A stretch of 46,667 nt of DNA from Arthrobacter sp. AZCC_0090 (GTDB lineage: Bacteria; Actinomycetota; Actinomycetes; Actinomycetales; Micrococcaceae), in NCBI RefSeq assembly GCF_014207375.1, contig NZ_JACHEE010000022.1, forward strand, positions 1-46,667, given 5' to 3'. The position numbers and the translations under genes are program-made. The notes under the pieces were generated by a model. It worked only from the letters and a program-made list of their open reading frames with translations, had not been told where the DNA came from and did no database searches. This document shows positions 7,964 to 15,216 of this stretch, piece by piece; positions within the stretch are counted from its first letter, which is position 1; the number at the start of each line of letters is the position of its first letter.

Positions 7964-9043
7964 ATGATACTGACAGCCATCAAGGCGCGACGGCTGCACA
8001 ACAAAGCCCGCTCCCTCTGGAGGGCTGGTCAAGGTGAACGTGCAGGTCAAGTAGCGCTCCGCGCACTGGAGCTATTGCCTCCGCCTCGAGGAAAACGCTT
8101 ATCCCAAGCCGCTGACCGCGTCGCGACCCTGGTGACCCTCGCACAATTCGCTTCCGGTCTAGCAGAACACGACGAGGCACACAGTCGATGCGACGAAGCT
8201 CTGACCCTTCTCGAGCAGGCCGAACCTGGCTACCGTAGGGACAAATGGCTCGTCGAAGTCCTTGTCCATCAGGGAAACACACAGCGGTTGACTGCACGAT
8301 TCAGTGAAGCGCTGGCCACACTGACCCGTGCATTGGAAATCTCTCAGCATGTCCCAGACGCACCGGTGCTGCCGTCCGGCCCGCTCAATGCCCTTGGGAT
8401 CCTGGCGAAGGATCTCGGTGACTATGCGGAGGCAGCCCGCCGCTACAATGATGCCCTGCAGTTGCTGAGGAAGAACGGAGGACGCAACTCGGCACAGCTC
8501 GCGGGTATTCACCACAATCTTGCAGGCCTGGCCTATGCCCAGGGATTCTTCTATCAAGCTGACGACCCGGCGCATGAAGCGGTCCGGTTGCGGCGCAGCG
8601 CCGTTCCTCCGGACCTTGACGGACTCGCCGCCGATTTGTCCGTCCTTGGCTCTGTCCTTGCGGGGCAAGAGCGCTTTGAGGAAGCCGGATTGGTCCTGTC
8701 CGAGGCACTCGCTTACTGGCGCTCACGCTACGGCGACAGCCACTACGAAGTGGCCGTCCAACTCAATAGTCTCGCTGCGATCTATCAAACCCGGCGAGAG
8801 TATTCATCTGCCGAGGCAGCACTCGACGAAGCCTTGGCGATCAAACGTAACCTCCTCGGAGATCACCATCCGGAAATCGCCGTAATACTGAACAACCTTG
8901 CAACTGTGTACACCGATACAGGTCGCAAGTGGGCGGCGGCGAATTGCTACAAGGAGGCCATCGAGATATTCAGCCAGACCCTGGGGGGAAACCATCCGAG
9001 CACGCTCATTTGCCTTCAGAACCAACGTGGGCTCGCGGAGTAG
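7964..9043 (+). CDS. Tetratricopeptide-repeat protein downstream of the micropeptide genes
   Basis: 359 residues from ATG 7964, preceded by GGGAGGGG at about 6 nt. Nearly all of it is helical repeat: paired helices such as TLVTLAQFASGLAEHDEAHSRCDEAL, ALNALGILAKDLGDYAEAARRYNDALQLL-like, QLNSLAAIYQTRREYSSAEAALDEALAIK and ILNNLATVYTDTGRKWAAANCYKEAIEIF, i.e. TPR_12/kinesin-light-chain-type repeats. There is no signal peptide and no DNA-binding or enzymatic domain, so it is probably a cytoplasmic adaptor. It is cotranscribed with the three peptide genes by position. It could bind the peptides or the SARP regulator, as Rap/PlcR-type TPR proteins do in Firmicutes, but that is inference; TPR alone does not fix a function. 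Confidence 0.82.
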   Translation: MILTAIKARRLHNKARSLWRAGQGERAGQVALRALELLPPPRGKRLSQAADRVATLVTLAQFASGLAEHDEAHSRCDEALTLLEQAEPGYRRDKWLVEVLVHQGNTQRLTARFSEALATLTRALEISQHVPDAPVLPSGPLNALGILAKDLGDYAEAARRYNDALQLLRKNGGRNSAQLAGIHHNLAGLAYAQGFFYQADDPAHEAVRLRRSAVPPDLDGLAADLSVLGSVLAGQERFEEAGLVLSEALAYWRSRYGDSHYEVAVQLNSLAAIYQTRREYSSAEAALDEALAIKRNLLGDHHPEIAVILNNLATVYTDTGRKWAAANCYKEAIEIFSQTLGGNHPSTLICLQNQRGLAE

Positions 9044-9194
9044 CGCCTCAGAAGAACGAACCCAAGCCCGCAAACAATCGCCCAAGCGCCGATCGCTGTG
9101 CCAGCCCGCGCCCCACGACGACAGAGGGAAAAGAAGGCTCAGTGCAAACGATCCGTCCCCCACACCGGAAAATAGCCTGGCATTGCTTCGGGTA

Positions 9195-9650
9195 GTCATG
9201 TTGCCTGCCATCCCACGCCCCATGGACGAATGACAGACCACGAAGGCGCCACCTTCAGACACAGGAACAAGGACCCCCATTCACTCGACGCGGATCACAG
9301 AAGAGCGACACGCACACCCGCTCGACCCAAGTCATGTTGCCACCCGATCGAGCGACCATGAACAAATGAAAGACCACACAAGCCGCACGGCACATGAGGA
9401 GCGGAACAAGGAGTAGATGCGCAACATCCGACCCGGAGGAGCGAACCGGCACCAATTCTGCTCAGGTCATGTCGCCAAAGATCCCAGTCGCCATGAACAA
9501 GCAGGAAACAACAACAGGGCACGCGCCAGCAGAGGGAAGAGGAACCAAATGCACACGACACGACTCTCGGAAAGAGAAGCCGGAAACGGCTTGATCCTCG
9601 TCATGCGCCAGGACCAGGACCACCCATGGAGAAGTGCTGATCACCCCAAC
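9195..9650 (+). repeat. Degenerate tandem repeat, four units of about 135 bp
   Basis: Units begin at GTCATG 9195, 9331, 9466 and 9600 (periods 136, 135, 134). In the first three GTCATG is followed after 19 bp by CCATG (9220, 9356, 9491); in the fourth the gap is one shorter (9624). The start of each unit is best conserved (GTCATGTTGCC or GTCATGTCGCC, then CCATGAACAA); the rest drifts. TCATG and CATGA form the arms of an inverted repeat in units 2 and 3. A fifth, solitary copy lies at 37850. No convincing coding frame runs through all units. Together with what follows, 9044-10403 contains no intact gene. Confidence 0.65.
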
Positions 9651-9784
9651 GGCGGACCACGGCAAAGGAAAGGAGAAAGCCGGCCACAACAAGGGCCACC
9701 ACCAAAACTCCATAATGCTGTACACACCAAGAGATGATTTGTGCACACTCAGAGGCCCAAAAAGGGCCCCTGACATGGGAAAAC

Positions 9785-9807
9785 GTGCCCGAGGTGGGAC
9801 TCGAACC
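9785..9807 (-). other. Solitary tRNA 3'-end fragment (T-loop plus acceptor strand), att-site-like
   Basis: On the minus strand these 23 bp read GGTTCGAGTCCC then ACCTCGGGCAC, the exact form of the 3' end of a tRNA (TTCGAGT is a canonical T-loop and CTCGGGCA fits a Leu-type acceptor strand). The bases upstream do not pair as a T-stem and no D-arm, anticodon arm or matching 5' acceptor is present, so this is not a complete tRNA. Such fragments are what tyrosine integrases leave at the distal end of islands inserted in tRNA genes. A GGCCC-type hairpin precedes it at about 9752-9770. Confidence 0.5.
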
Positions 9808-9898
9808 GCATTCCTCCCCTTGATATCCCGCCCCTCCCCCGAAAACATAGCCAATACGAGCCAGTCCGGCCGATATACGGCCGACTCCGACACCCCAG

Positions 9899-9919
9899 GG
9901 TGTGTACGTTGTACACACC
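9899..9919. repeat. Perfect 9-bp-arm palindrome GTGTGTAC/GTACACAC
   Basis: GGTGTGTAC, spacer GTT, GTACACACC. The half-site GTACACACC occurs again at 9720-9728 and GTACACAC at 37976-37983, in each case close to a copy of the GTCATG...CCATG repeat. It may be an operator or a recombinase arm site. Confidence 0.5.
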
Positions 9920-10262
9920 TTCTTTTCTGGCCACTTTGCTGCAAGATCCAGACGATTGCCGCGCCTGCCGAGGCGCGATAATTCTGCATCACGCCCAAAC
10001 TGAATCAGGTCCCGATGGCCAGCTGTCAAGGATCGCGCCGGGACGAAGCCGATCGCGGCGGCGACCGAAGGCCGATGGAAGCAAAAAGAAACGGGCTGGA
10101 ATTCGATGGATGGCATGGCGCGGTCTTCACTCCTTTCAACCATCTCATGGCTTGAATGGCCGGAACCGGCGTGACCGCACACTAACCGGGGCGGCAAGAG
10201 CAGTCAGAAACGGCGCACGATACCGTTCGGTAACATAATGGAATCCAACGTGGGAGGACACA

Positions 10263-10430
10263 TGGCAGATGCCAACAGCATCGACACCCCGCGAGGGCCG
10301 GTGGCCTTATCGGTTCCCGCCGTAAGGAACAAGGGCTTTCGCAACAGGCGCTGGCCGATGCCGCCCGGGTTTCACGAAAATTCGTCGTTGATCTCGAAGC
10401 CGGTCACGAACCCTGGCTGGCATGGGGATC
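10263..10430 (+). pseudogene. Remnant of a HipB-type XRE antitoxin gene
   Basis: ATG 10263 has an excellent GGGAGGACAC upstream and starts MADANSIDTPRGPVA. After GTGGCC the frame must shift by one base to recover a clear helix-turn-helix: LIGSRRKEQGLSQQALADAA then RVSRKFVVDLEAGHEP, typical of HipB. The homology stops near 10425 where the convergent dehydrogenase gene begins, so the gene is both frameshifted and 3'-truncated, and no hipA is present. A palindrome TACCG-TT-CGGTA (10221-10232) and a CATAAT-like -10 upstream look like the relic of its autoregulated promoter. Confidence 0.6.
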
Positions 10431-11906
10431 GGCGATGCCAATGTATTGGGTGGTTGTGTACTCGGCGATGCCTTCGGCGCCGCCCTCGCGGCCGAGTCCG
10501 GATTGCTTGACGCCGCCGAAGGGTGCTGCGGCGTTAGAGATGACGCCGGCGTTGAAGCCGACCATGCCGAACTCGATCTGCTCGGCTACGCGGAACATGC
10601 GAGCGTAGTCGCTGGTGTACAGGTATGAGGCGAGACCGTATTCGCTGGCGTTGGCCAAGGCGATCGCTTGTTCCTCGGTGCTGAAAGTCGTTATCGGCGC
10701 GACGGGACCGAAAATCTCGGTACGCAGGATTTCGGCATTGTTGGGGACGTTGGCCAGCACCGTGGGCGGGTAGAAGTAGCCGGGACCATCCACGGGTGCA
10801 CCGCCGGTGACCGCGACGGCTCCGGCGTCGACGGCGGCACTTACGAGGGCATGGACTTCGTCGCGAGCGCGGGCGTCGATGAGCGGGCCGACCGTCGAGT
10901 CCGGTGCGGTGCCGCGGCCGGTGGTGAGGGCGCCCATGGCCGCGGCGAGCTTGGCGGTGAATTCCTGGGCGACGGATGCCTGGACGAGGAAGCGGTTGGC
11001 CGCGGTGCAGGCCTCGCCCATGTTCCGCATTTTGGCGGCCATCGCGCCTTGCACGGCCTTATCCAGGTCGGCGTCTTCGAAGACGATGAAAGGCGCGTTG
11101 CCTCCGAGGTCCATCGAAGTACGCAGGACGTTCTGCGCGGCGTCGGCCATGAGACGCTTGCCCACCGGGGTGGAGCCGGTGAAAGAGACCTTCCGGAGCC
11201 GGGGGTCTGCGAGCAGCGGCCCGGAAATCCCGGAAGCGCTGGCGGACGCCACGACGTTGAGGACTCCGGCGGGAAGGCCTGCGTCGAGCATGGTCTGGGC
11301 GAAGAGCTGGGCGGTCAGCGGGGTGAGTTTGGCGGGTTTAAGGACCATAGTGCAGCTGGCGGCGACGGCGGGGGCGACCTTGCGGGTGGCCATGGCGAGG
11401 GGGAAGTTCCACGGGGTAATGAGCAAGCACGGGCCCACCGGTTTGTGCTGGACCAGGATCTTGTTCTTGCCCTCGGGGCTCGTGAGGTAGCGTCCGTAAT
11501 CGCGGACCGTCTCCTCGGCGAACCAGCGCAGGAACTCCGCACCGTAGGCCACCTCGCCACGGGCCTCGGCCAGGGGCTTGCCCATTTCCAGGGTCATCAG
11601 GAGCGCGAAGTCCTCCGCCCGTTCGGTCACTAGGTCAAACGCGCGGCGCAGGATTTCGGACCGTTCCCGGGGTGCGCTGCGCGCCCAGGCGGCCTGGGCC
11701 GCGTCGGCGGCGTCAAGGGCGGCGACAGCGTCCTGGCTCGTCGCGGAGGCCAACGTGGAGAGCACGTCCCCGGTGGCGGGATCGTTCACGTCGAACGTGC
11801 CGCCGTCGGACGCCTCACGCCACTGCCCGTTGATCAGCAGCCCGGTCGGGACGGACGCGAGGAGTTCTGCTTCACGCTCGAGGGTAACGGTGTTTCCTGC
11901 AGCCAC
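10404..11906 (-). CDS. Succinate-semialdehyde dehydrogenase-type aldehyde dehydrogenase
   Basis: Cytosolic NAD(P)-dependent oxidation of an aldehyde, most likely succinate semialdehyde to succinate. 500 residues from GTG 11906 (AAGGAG 7 nt upstream). Seen: ITPWNFPLAMATRKVAPA cofactor/active-site loop, FTGSTPVGKRLM, and catalytic Cys300 in NMGEACTAANRF. The general-base Glu normally in LELGGNAPF is Asp266 here (SMDLGGNAPF), while the surrounding GGNAPFIVFEDADLD is the SSDH signature. The last residues (HASQGS) lie over the hipB junction and may be acquired. It follows the Nudix gene by 33 bp on the same strand. In context it would be the terminal step delivering carbon to the TCA cycle. Confidence 0.85.
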   Translation of the reverse strand: MAAGNTVTLEREAELLASVPTGLLINGQWREASDGGTFDVNDPATGDVLSTLASATSQDAVAALDAADAAQAAWARSAPRERSEILRRAFDLVTERAEDFALLMTLEMGKPLAEARGEVAYGAEFLRWFAEETVRDYGRYLTSPEGKNKILVQHKPVGPCLLITPWNFPLAMATRKVAPAVAASCTMVLKPAKLTPLTAQLFAQTMLDAGLPAGVLNVVASASASGISGPLLADPRLRKVSFTGSTPVGKRLMADAAQNVLRTSMDLGGNAPFIVFEDADLDKAVQGAMAAKMRNMGEACTAANRFLVQASVAQEFTAKLAAAMGALTTGRGTAPDSTVGPLIDARARDEVHALVSAAVDAGAVAVTGGAPVDGPGYFYPPTVLANVPNNAEILRTEIFGPVAPITTFSTEEQAIALANASEYGLASYLYTSDYARMFRVAEQIEFGMVGFNAGVISNAAAPFGGVKQSGLGREGGAEGIAEYTTTQYIGIADPHASQGS

Positions 11907-11939
11907 TGAGGGCTCCTTCCAAAGGTCTTGGTGCGTTGG

Positions 11940-12467
11940 TCATCGTGTGGAAATCTCCATCCTCGATCCGGTCGTTGAAGAGCTGGATGATCCAGTTTCC
12001 GCCGTGGGGCACCGCTCAGCCGCAGTGAGGACCTCATCGAGCCACGCCACCCGATTGCTGAATCGGGTGATCTTCGAAGGCGCCGCCCACCGGAAGGCGT
12101 CGTGTTCGTCATTGATCGTCAACCTGCGTCGCGGCGTGACAACCGTGAAGGTGTGCACGAGCCATGGATTGCCTTCCTGGTCTACGAGGAGAAGCAGCGC
12201 CCCTTGGCGGAAATCGATCAGCTCGTTGTCGGTCAGCCCTGTTTCCTCGCGGAGTTCCACAAGAGCATGCTCTTCCGGTGTGGCTCCGGACTCCAGATAT
12301 CCGGTAATGCAGTGCCAGCGTCCCCGGTCGTGTCCGACGGATTGGCTTCGTTTGAAGAGGGCAATTCGTCCGCGCCACTCGATGATCACAGCCACTACCT
12401 CACGGGCCGTGGATTCTGCGGGCGGGCTTGCTTCTTCGCTTTCCGGTAACAGGGTTGCGAGACTCAT
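11940..12467 (-). CDS. Nudix hydrolase
   Basis: Hydrolase of nucleoside-diphosphate-linked compounds, 175 residues from ATG 12467 (MSLATLLPESEE; GAGG 8 nt upstream). An open frame to 12587 exists, but it reads through the terminator hairpin of the preceding gene, so I reject that start. The Nudix box is GYLESGATPEEHALVELREETGL in type but must be read in parts: G-x5, then Ala where the consensus has Glu, and Val where it has Arg, while the metal-binding E-x-x-E-E is intact (VELREETG). Substrate cannot be told. It lies between the permease and the dehydrogenase of a degradation cluster; cofactor clean-up (for example ADP-ribose or NADH hydrolysis) is a guess. Confidence 0.78.
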   Translation of the reverse strand: MSLATLLPESEEASPPAESTAREVVAVIIEWRGRIALFKRSQSVGHDRGRWHCITGYLESGATPEEHALVELREETGLTDNELIDFRQGALLLLVDQEGNPWLVHTFTVVTPRRRLTINDEHDAFRWAAPSKITRFSNRVAWLDEVLTAAERCPTAETGSSSSSTTGSRMEISTR

Positions 12468-12557
12468 CTTGATCCTCGTCCAGTTCGATCGGTGGGCGGC
12501 GGGTTGGATTGCGCCGGGTGTCGGCGCCGGCCGAACCGCCGTCGTGCGGTCGGGTCC

Positions 12558-12587
12558 GTGGCTCCCCGCATGTCTGTGGGGAGCCAC
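12558..12587 (-). terminator. Hairpin after the NCS1 permease gene
   Basis: Perfect 10-bp stem GTGGCTCCCC / GGGGAGCCAC with a 10-nt loop, starting 7 bp after the permease stop codon. No T-run follows, as is common in high-GC actinobacteria. Confidence 0.6.
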
Positions 12588-12593
12588 CTCGCT

Positions 12594-14027
12594 TTAGAGG
12601 GTCCGTCCAGTTGCGCTGCGGTCCAGCATGTCGTGCCCGGAGAGGCGCCGACGGCGGTGGGTGAGGAAGTAGACGCCGGTCGCGACGGCTGCTCCGACGT
12701 AGTAGGAGAGGTCACCGATCTGCGGGAATGCTGTGGCGATGGGGCCGGTGTAGATGGACGACATCCAGAACGGGGAGGAAAGGACGACGCCGGCAGCCCA
12801 GGCCACGAAGCCCCATTCGAACTTCCTGCTCTTATCGAATAGCTCGCGAAGTCCTCGCTCGGTCCGCCGGCCTCCGAACAAGTAGTCGCAGACGAGGACC
12901 GCGACGTACGGGGCGATGCAATATGCGGTCAGGTTGAGGAATGCCGTGAAGCCTTCGTTGAACCCGCCCTGGCCCCAGAGTGCCACAAGGTAGGAGGCAA
13001 TGCAGATGAAGATGACTCCGGTGTGGCGTTTGACGGGCACACCCATGGTCTGGATGGAGATGGCACCGCCGTAGACGTTCAGGAAGTTCTGCGTGAAGGA
13101 GGACAGTGCGACGACGCCGAGGCCGATCGGCGCCCACCCGCCCATGAGTTCCTTGAGGGCGCCGATACTGTCGGAGGCGGTGGCGGTTGAGCCGAGGACC
13201 GTGCCGAGAATGCCCATCCAGACCATCGTGACGGCGTTGCCGAGCATGGTGGCCCATCCGGCGCCGCGGCGGTTGCCGGCGGTGTTGGGCAGGTAGGGAG
13301 AGTAGTCGGAGGCGAAGGGCATCCAGGCCACGATGAAGGAGAAGAACCAGCCGAAGAAGATGATCCATCCGCCGATGCCGTCGAAACCCTTTGCCGCGGG
13401 ATTGAAGTCATTGACGATACGTCCGTTGGCGGCGGCCACGACGGTGATGAAGACGAAGCCGATCACCAGGACGAAGGAAAGGATGCGCTGGAGGAAGTGA
13501 ATCAAGTTGTACCCGATGACCGCCACGCCAAGCTGGATGCCCATCAGGACGAGCGACGAGAGCCAGAAGGGAATGTCGGTGAGCAGTGCGATGGCCTTGC
13601 CGCCGAGGATGACAGTCACTGCCGCCCAGCCGATGCCGGCGAAGACGTTCACGTATGCCACGGGGAACAGGTTGCCGATGAATCCGAGCGGACCGCGCCC
13701 TTGCATCTGCTGCGGCACGCCCAGCCGGACGCCCATCGCGGAGAGGTAACCCATTCCGGCCGAGGAGGTCACACCTGCAAGCACGATCGCCAGGGCTGCG
13801 GCCCAGAAGGGGAGTCCGAAGTAGGTGGCGCTGAAGCCGAGGACGACGATGGGGAAGTTCATGCCGGCCGCGAACCAGAGGAAGAACTGCGAACGCGGCT
13901 TGCCGTGGCGTTCGACGTCGGGGATGTGCTCGATGCCGTACGGCTCGATCTTGGTGAGGCTGTCGCGATAGCCGCGATCTACAGCAATGCTGTCTTCTGA
14001 GACGGAACTCATGGTGTCTGGGCTCAT
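12594..14027 (-). CDS. NCS1-family nucleobase/hydantoin/allantoin-type permease
   Basis: Inner-membrane importer of the nucleobase:cation symporter-1 family (cytosine, purines, thiamine, allantoin), 477 residues from ATG 14027 with AGGAC 5 nt upstream. Seen: the N-terminal signature KIEPYGIEHIPDVERHGKP, FFLWFAAGMNFPIVVLGF in the first helix, about 12 hydrophobic segments, and the NRRGAGWATMLGN and VKRHTGVIF loops. It lies 105 bp after the flavin-reductase gene on the same strand and ends in a hairpin. Its presence in this cluster suggests that the compound degraded is a small nitrogen heterocycle; the exact substrate cannot be read from the sequence. Confidence 0.88.
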   Translation of the reverse strand: MSPDTMSSVSEDSIAVDRGYRDSLTKIEPYGIEHIPDVERHGKPRSQFFLWFAAGMNFPIVVLGFSATYFGLPFWAAALAIVLAGVTSSAGMGYLSAMGVRLGVPQQMQGRGPLGFIGNLFPVAYVNVFAGIGWAAVTVILGGKAIALLTDIPFWLSSLVLMGIQLGVAVIGYNLIHFLQRILSFVLVIGFVFITVVAAANGRIVNDFNPAAKGFDGIGGWIIFFGWFFSFIVAWMPFASDYSPYLPNTAGNRRGAGWATMLGNAVTMVWMGILGTVLGSTATASDSIGALKELMGGWAPIGLGVVALSSFTQNFLNVYGGAISIQTMGVPVKRHTGVIFICIASYLVALWGQGGFNEGFTAFLNLTAYCIAPYVAVLVCDYLFGGRRTERGLRELFDKSRKFEWGFVAWAAGVVLSSPFWMSSIYTGPIATAFPQIGDLSYYVGAAVATGVYFLTHRRRRLSGHDMLDRSATGRTL

Positions 14028-14131
14028 TTTTTGTCCTATGGTGGAATGCGCACCTAGGTGCGCTGCTTGAGAGAGCAGGTTGTGTCGGTGCGGCTGGTTT
14101 CCCGTGCAAGGCTCATCAGCCGTGCCGACAC

Positions 14132-15070
14132 TTAGAGTTCGGCGAGATTTCCGCCGTCGTAGAACCGTCCGGCCTTATAGACCATCGGCGCAGAGTCGTC
14201 GATTTCGGCGTGCCGGACTCGACAGATGAAGACCGTGTGGGTCTTGGCTTGGAAGCGCTCTTGGATCTCGGCTTCCAACGAGGCCGCCGATCCATCCAGA
14301 AGCGGACTGCCGTTGGGTCCCTCGTGCCACTCGAGCTCTGCAAACTTGTCCGGAGCTTTGGAGGCGAAAACACGAACAGTTTCGCGTTGTCCGGTTCCCA
14401 GGATGTTGATGCCCAGGTGGCTCGATGAGAACAACGCCGGGTATGTGCTCGAGGTTTTCTGGACACAGATCAAAACCAAGGGCGGCTCAATGGAGACCGA
14501 GCAGTACGAGTTTGCGGCCAGCCCTTTAGGGGTTTCGCCTTCCTTGGTGGTGACCACGGTGACGCCGGTGATGAACTGGCGGTTGAACGCTTTCATCAAG
14601 TCTGCGTGAAGCTCCGGGGACTCCCCGCTGTCTCCAACTTCAGGTGTAGCCGTCCCCCGCAGTGGGCGAATCCCGAGTGCGGCCAGCAGCTCACTACCGT
14701 CCCACGTCACGGTTTCCTTCGTGATCTTTCCGTCCTTGAGGACCAGGATGTTTGAGCCCCTGGTCTGGACGGTGAGTCCTGTTGCCGGAACGCCGAGGTA
14801 CTCGTGGATGTGGGTGCCGGTGGACGTCCAGAAGACGGCAACCGTTCCGTCCCCTTCAACGATGTTGTCGATGGTCGTGCGCAGGTCCGGGAAAGCTTCC
14901 CGCACCGCGGCGATCTCGGCTTTTAGACCGGTGATGTCGACGGTTGCGCCCGTCGCCTTGCTGATTCGCGTGTAGCCATCCGCTACGAGACCGTCAAGGG
15001 CATTGAGGTCACCCTTGTCCCAGGCGTCGCGCCAAGCTGATGTGATGAGCGGTTCCAGAGTCTGTTGCAT
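14132..15070 (-). CDS. SnoaL-like/NTF2 domain fused to a flavin reductase
   Basis: Two-domain protein, 312 residues from ATG 15070. Residues about 1-140 form a SnoaL/ester-cyclase-like NTF2 domain (WRDAWDKGDLNALDGLVADGY, REAFPDLRTTIDNI, FWTSTGTHIHEYLGVPATG). Residues about 155-312 form a HpaC/DIM6-type NAD(P)H:flavin oxidoreductase (FNRQFITGVTVVTTKEGETP, GLAANSYCSVSIEPPLVLICV, SSHLGINILG, FICRVRHAEID). It would supply reduced flavin to the LLM monooxygenase encoded at 19729. An upstream in-frame GTG at 15094 is possible, but promoter spacing points to a leaderless mRNA starting at 15070. The fusion is unusual: the NTF2 domain may act on the monooxygenase product or tether the two components. 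The gene is divergent from the GntR regulator. Confidence 0.82.
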   Translation of the reverse strand: MQQTLEPLITSAWRDAWDKGDLNALDGLVADGYTRISKATGATVDITGLKAEIAAVREAFPDLRTTIDNIVEGDGTVAVFWTSTGTHIHEYLGVPATGLTVQTRGSNILVLKDGKITKETVTWDGSELLAALGIRPLRGTATPEVGDSGESPELHADLMKAFNRQFITGVTVVTTKEGETPKGLAANSYCSVSIEPPLVLICVQKTSSTYPALFSSSHLGINILGTGQRETVRVFASKAPDKFAELEWHEGPNGSPLLDGSAASLEAEIQERFQAKTHTVFICRVRHAEIDDSAPMVYKAGRFYDGGNLAEL

Positions 15071-15078
15071 ACCAATGA

Positions 15079-15107
15079 CGGTAAGGCAGGTCACATGTTG
15101 GGGTCAA
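15079..15107 (-). promoter_or_regulatory. Promoter of the flavin-reductase operon
   Basis: On the minus strand TTGACC (15107-15102), 17 bp, TTACCG (15084-15079). Transcription would begin close to ATG 15070, giving a leaderless mRNA, in agreement with the lack of a ribosome-binding site there. Confidence 0.45.
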
Positions 15108-15173
15108 TAGTCTGACTAAAAGTCCTTGAAATTAGCGGAAGTTCCCGGAAGTCGAGAAAAGTTGATCGAACTC

Positions 15174-15202
15174 TTGACCGGCTTCATGCATGCATCATAA
15201 GC
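15174..15202 (+). promoter_or_regulatory. Promoter of the GntR regulator gene
   Basis: TTGACC at 15174-15179 and CATAAG/ATAAGC at 15196-15202 with a 16-17-bp spacer. The start site falls on or beside ATG 15210, so the transcript is probably leaderless; no ribosome-binding site is seen. Confidence 0.45.
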
Positions 15203-15216
15203 TGCTTGCATGCAAG
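15186..15216. promoter_or_regulatory. Twin TGCATGCA operator for the GntR regulator
   Basis: Two copies of the palindrome TGCATGCA (15187-15194 and 15207-15214), exactly 20 bp apart, i.e. on the same DNA face. The second sits in a longer perfect palindrome CTTGCATGCAAG (15205-15216) that contains the start codon; the first lies between -35 and -10. FCD-type GntR proteins bind short palindromes of this kind, so autorepression is likely. Confidence 0.6.

Noticed and set aside
9255..9594. Repeat units as alpha/beta hydrolase remnants (LLVHG-like words on the minus strand)
   Set aside because: The similarity is limited to five or six residues and does not hold in the same frame in every unit.
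9195..9650. CRISPR array
   Set aside because: Unit length is about 135 bp with drifting sequence; there are no short identical repeats with unique spacers and no cas genes.
9785..9870. Complete tRNA gene on the minus strand
   Set aside because: Only the last 23 bases fit; T-stem, anticodon arm and D-arm do not form.
9601..10197. 198-codon minus-strand frame across the tRNA fragment and repeat
   Set aside because: Runs through the tRNA-like fragment and palindrome, no family resemblance, and the hipB side gives no matching promoter.
10668..11633. 321-codon plus-strand frame rich in Gly and Asp
   Set aside because: Antisense shadow of the SSDH-type gene.
12468..12587. N-terminal extension of the Nudix protein
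   Set aside because: Would translate the terminator hairpin of the preceding gene; MSLATLLP at 12467 is the better start.
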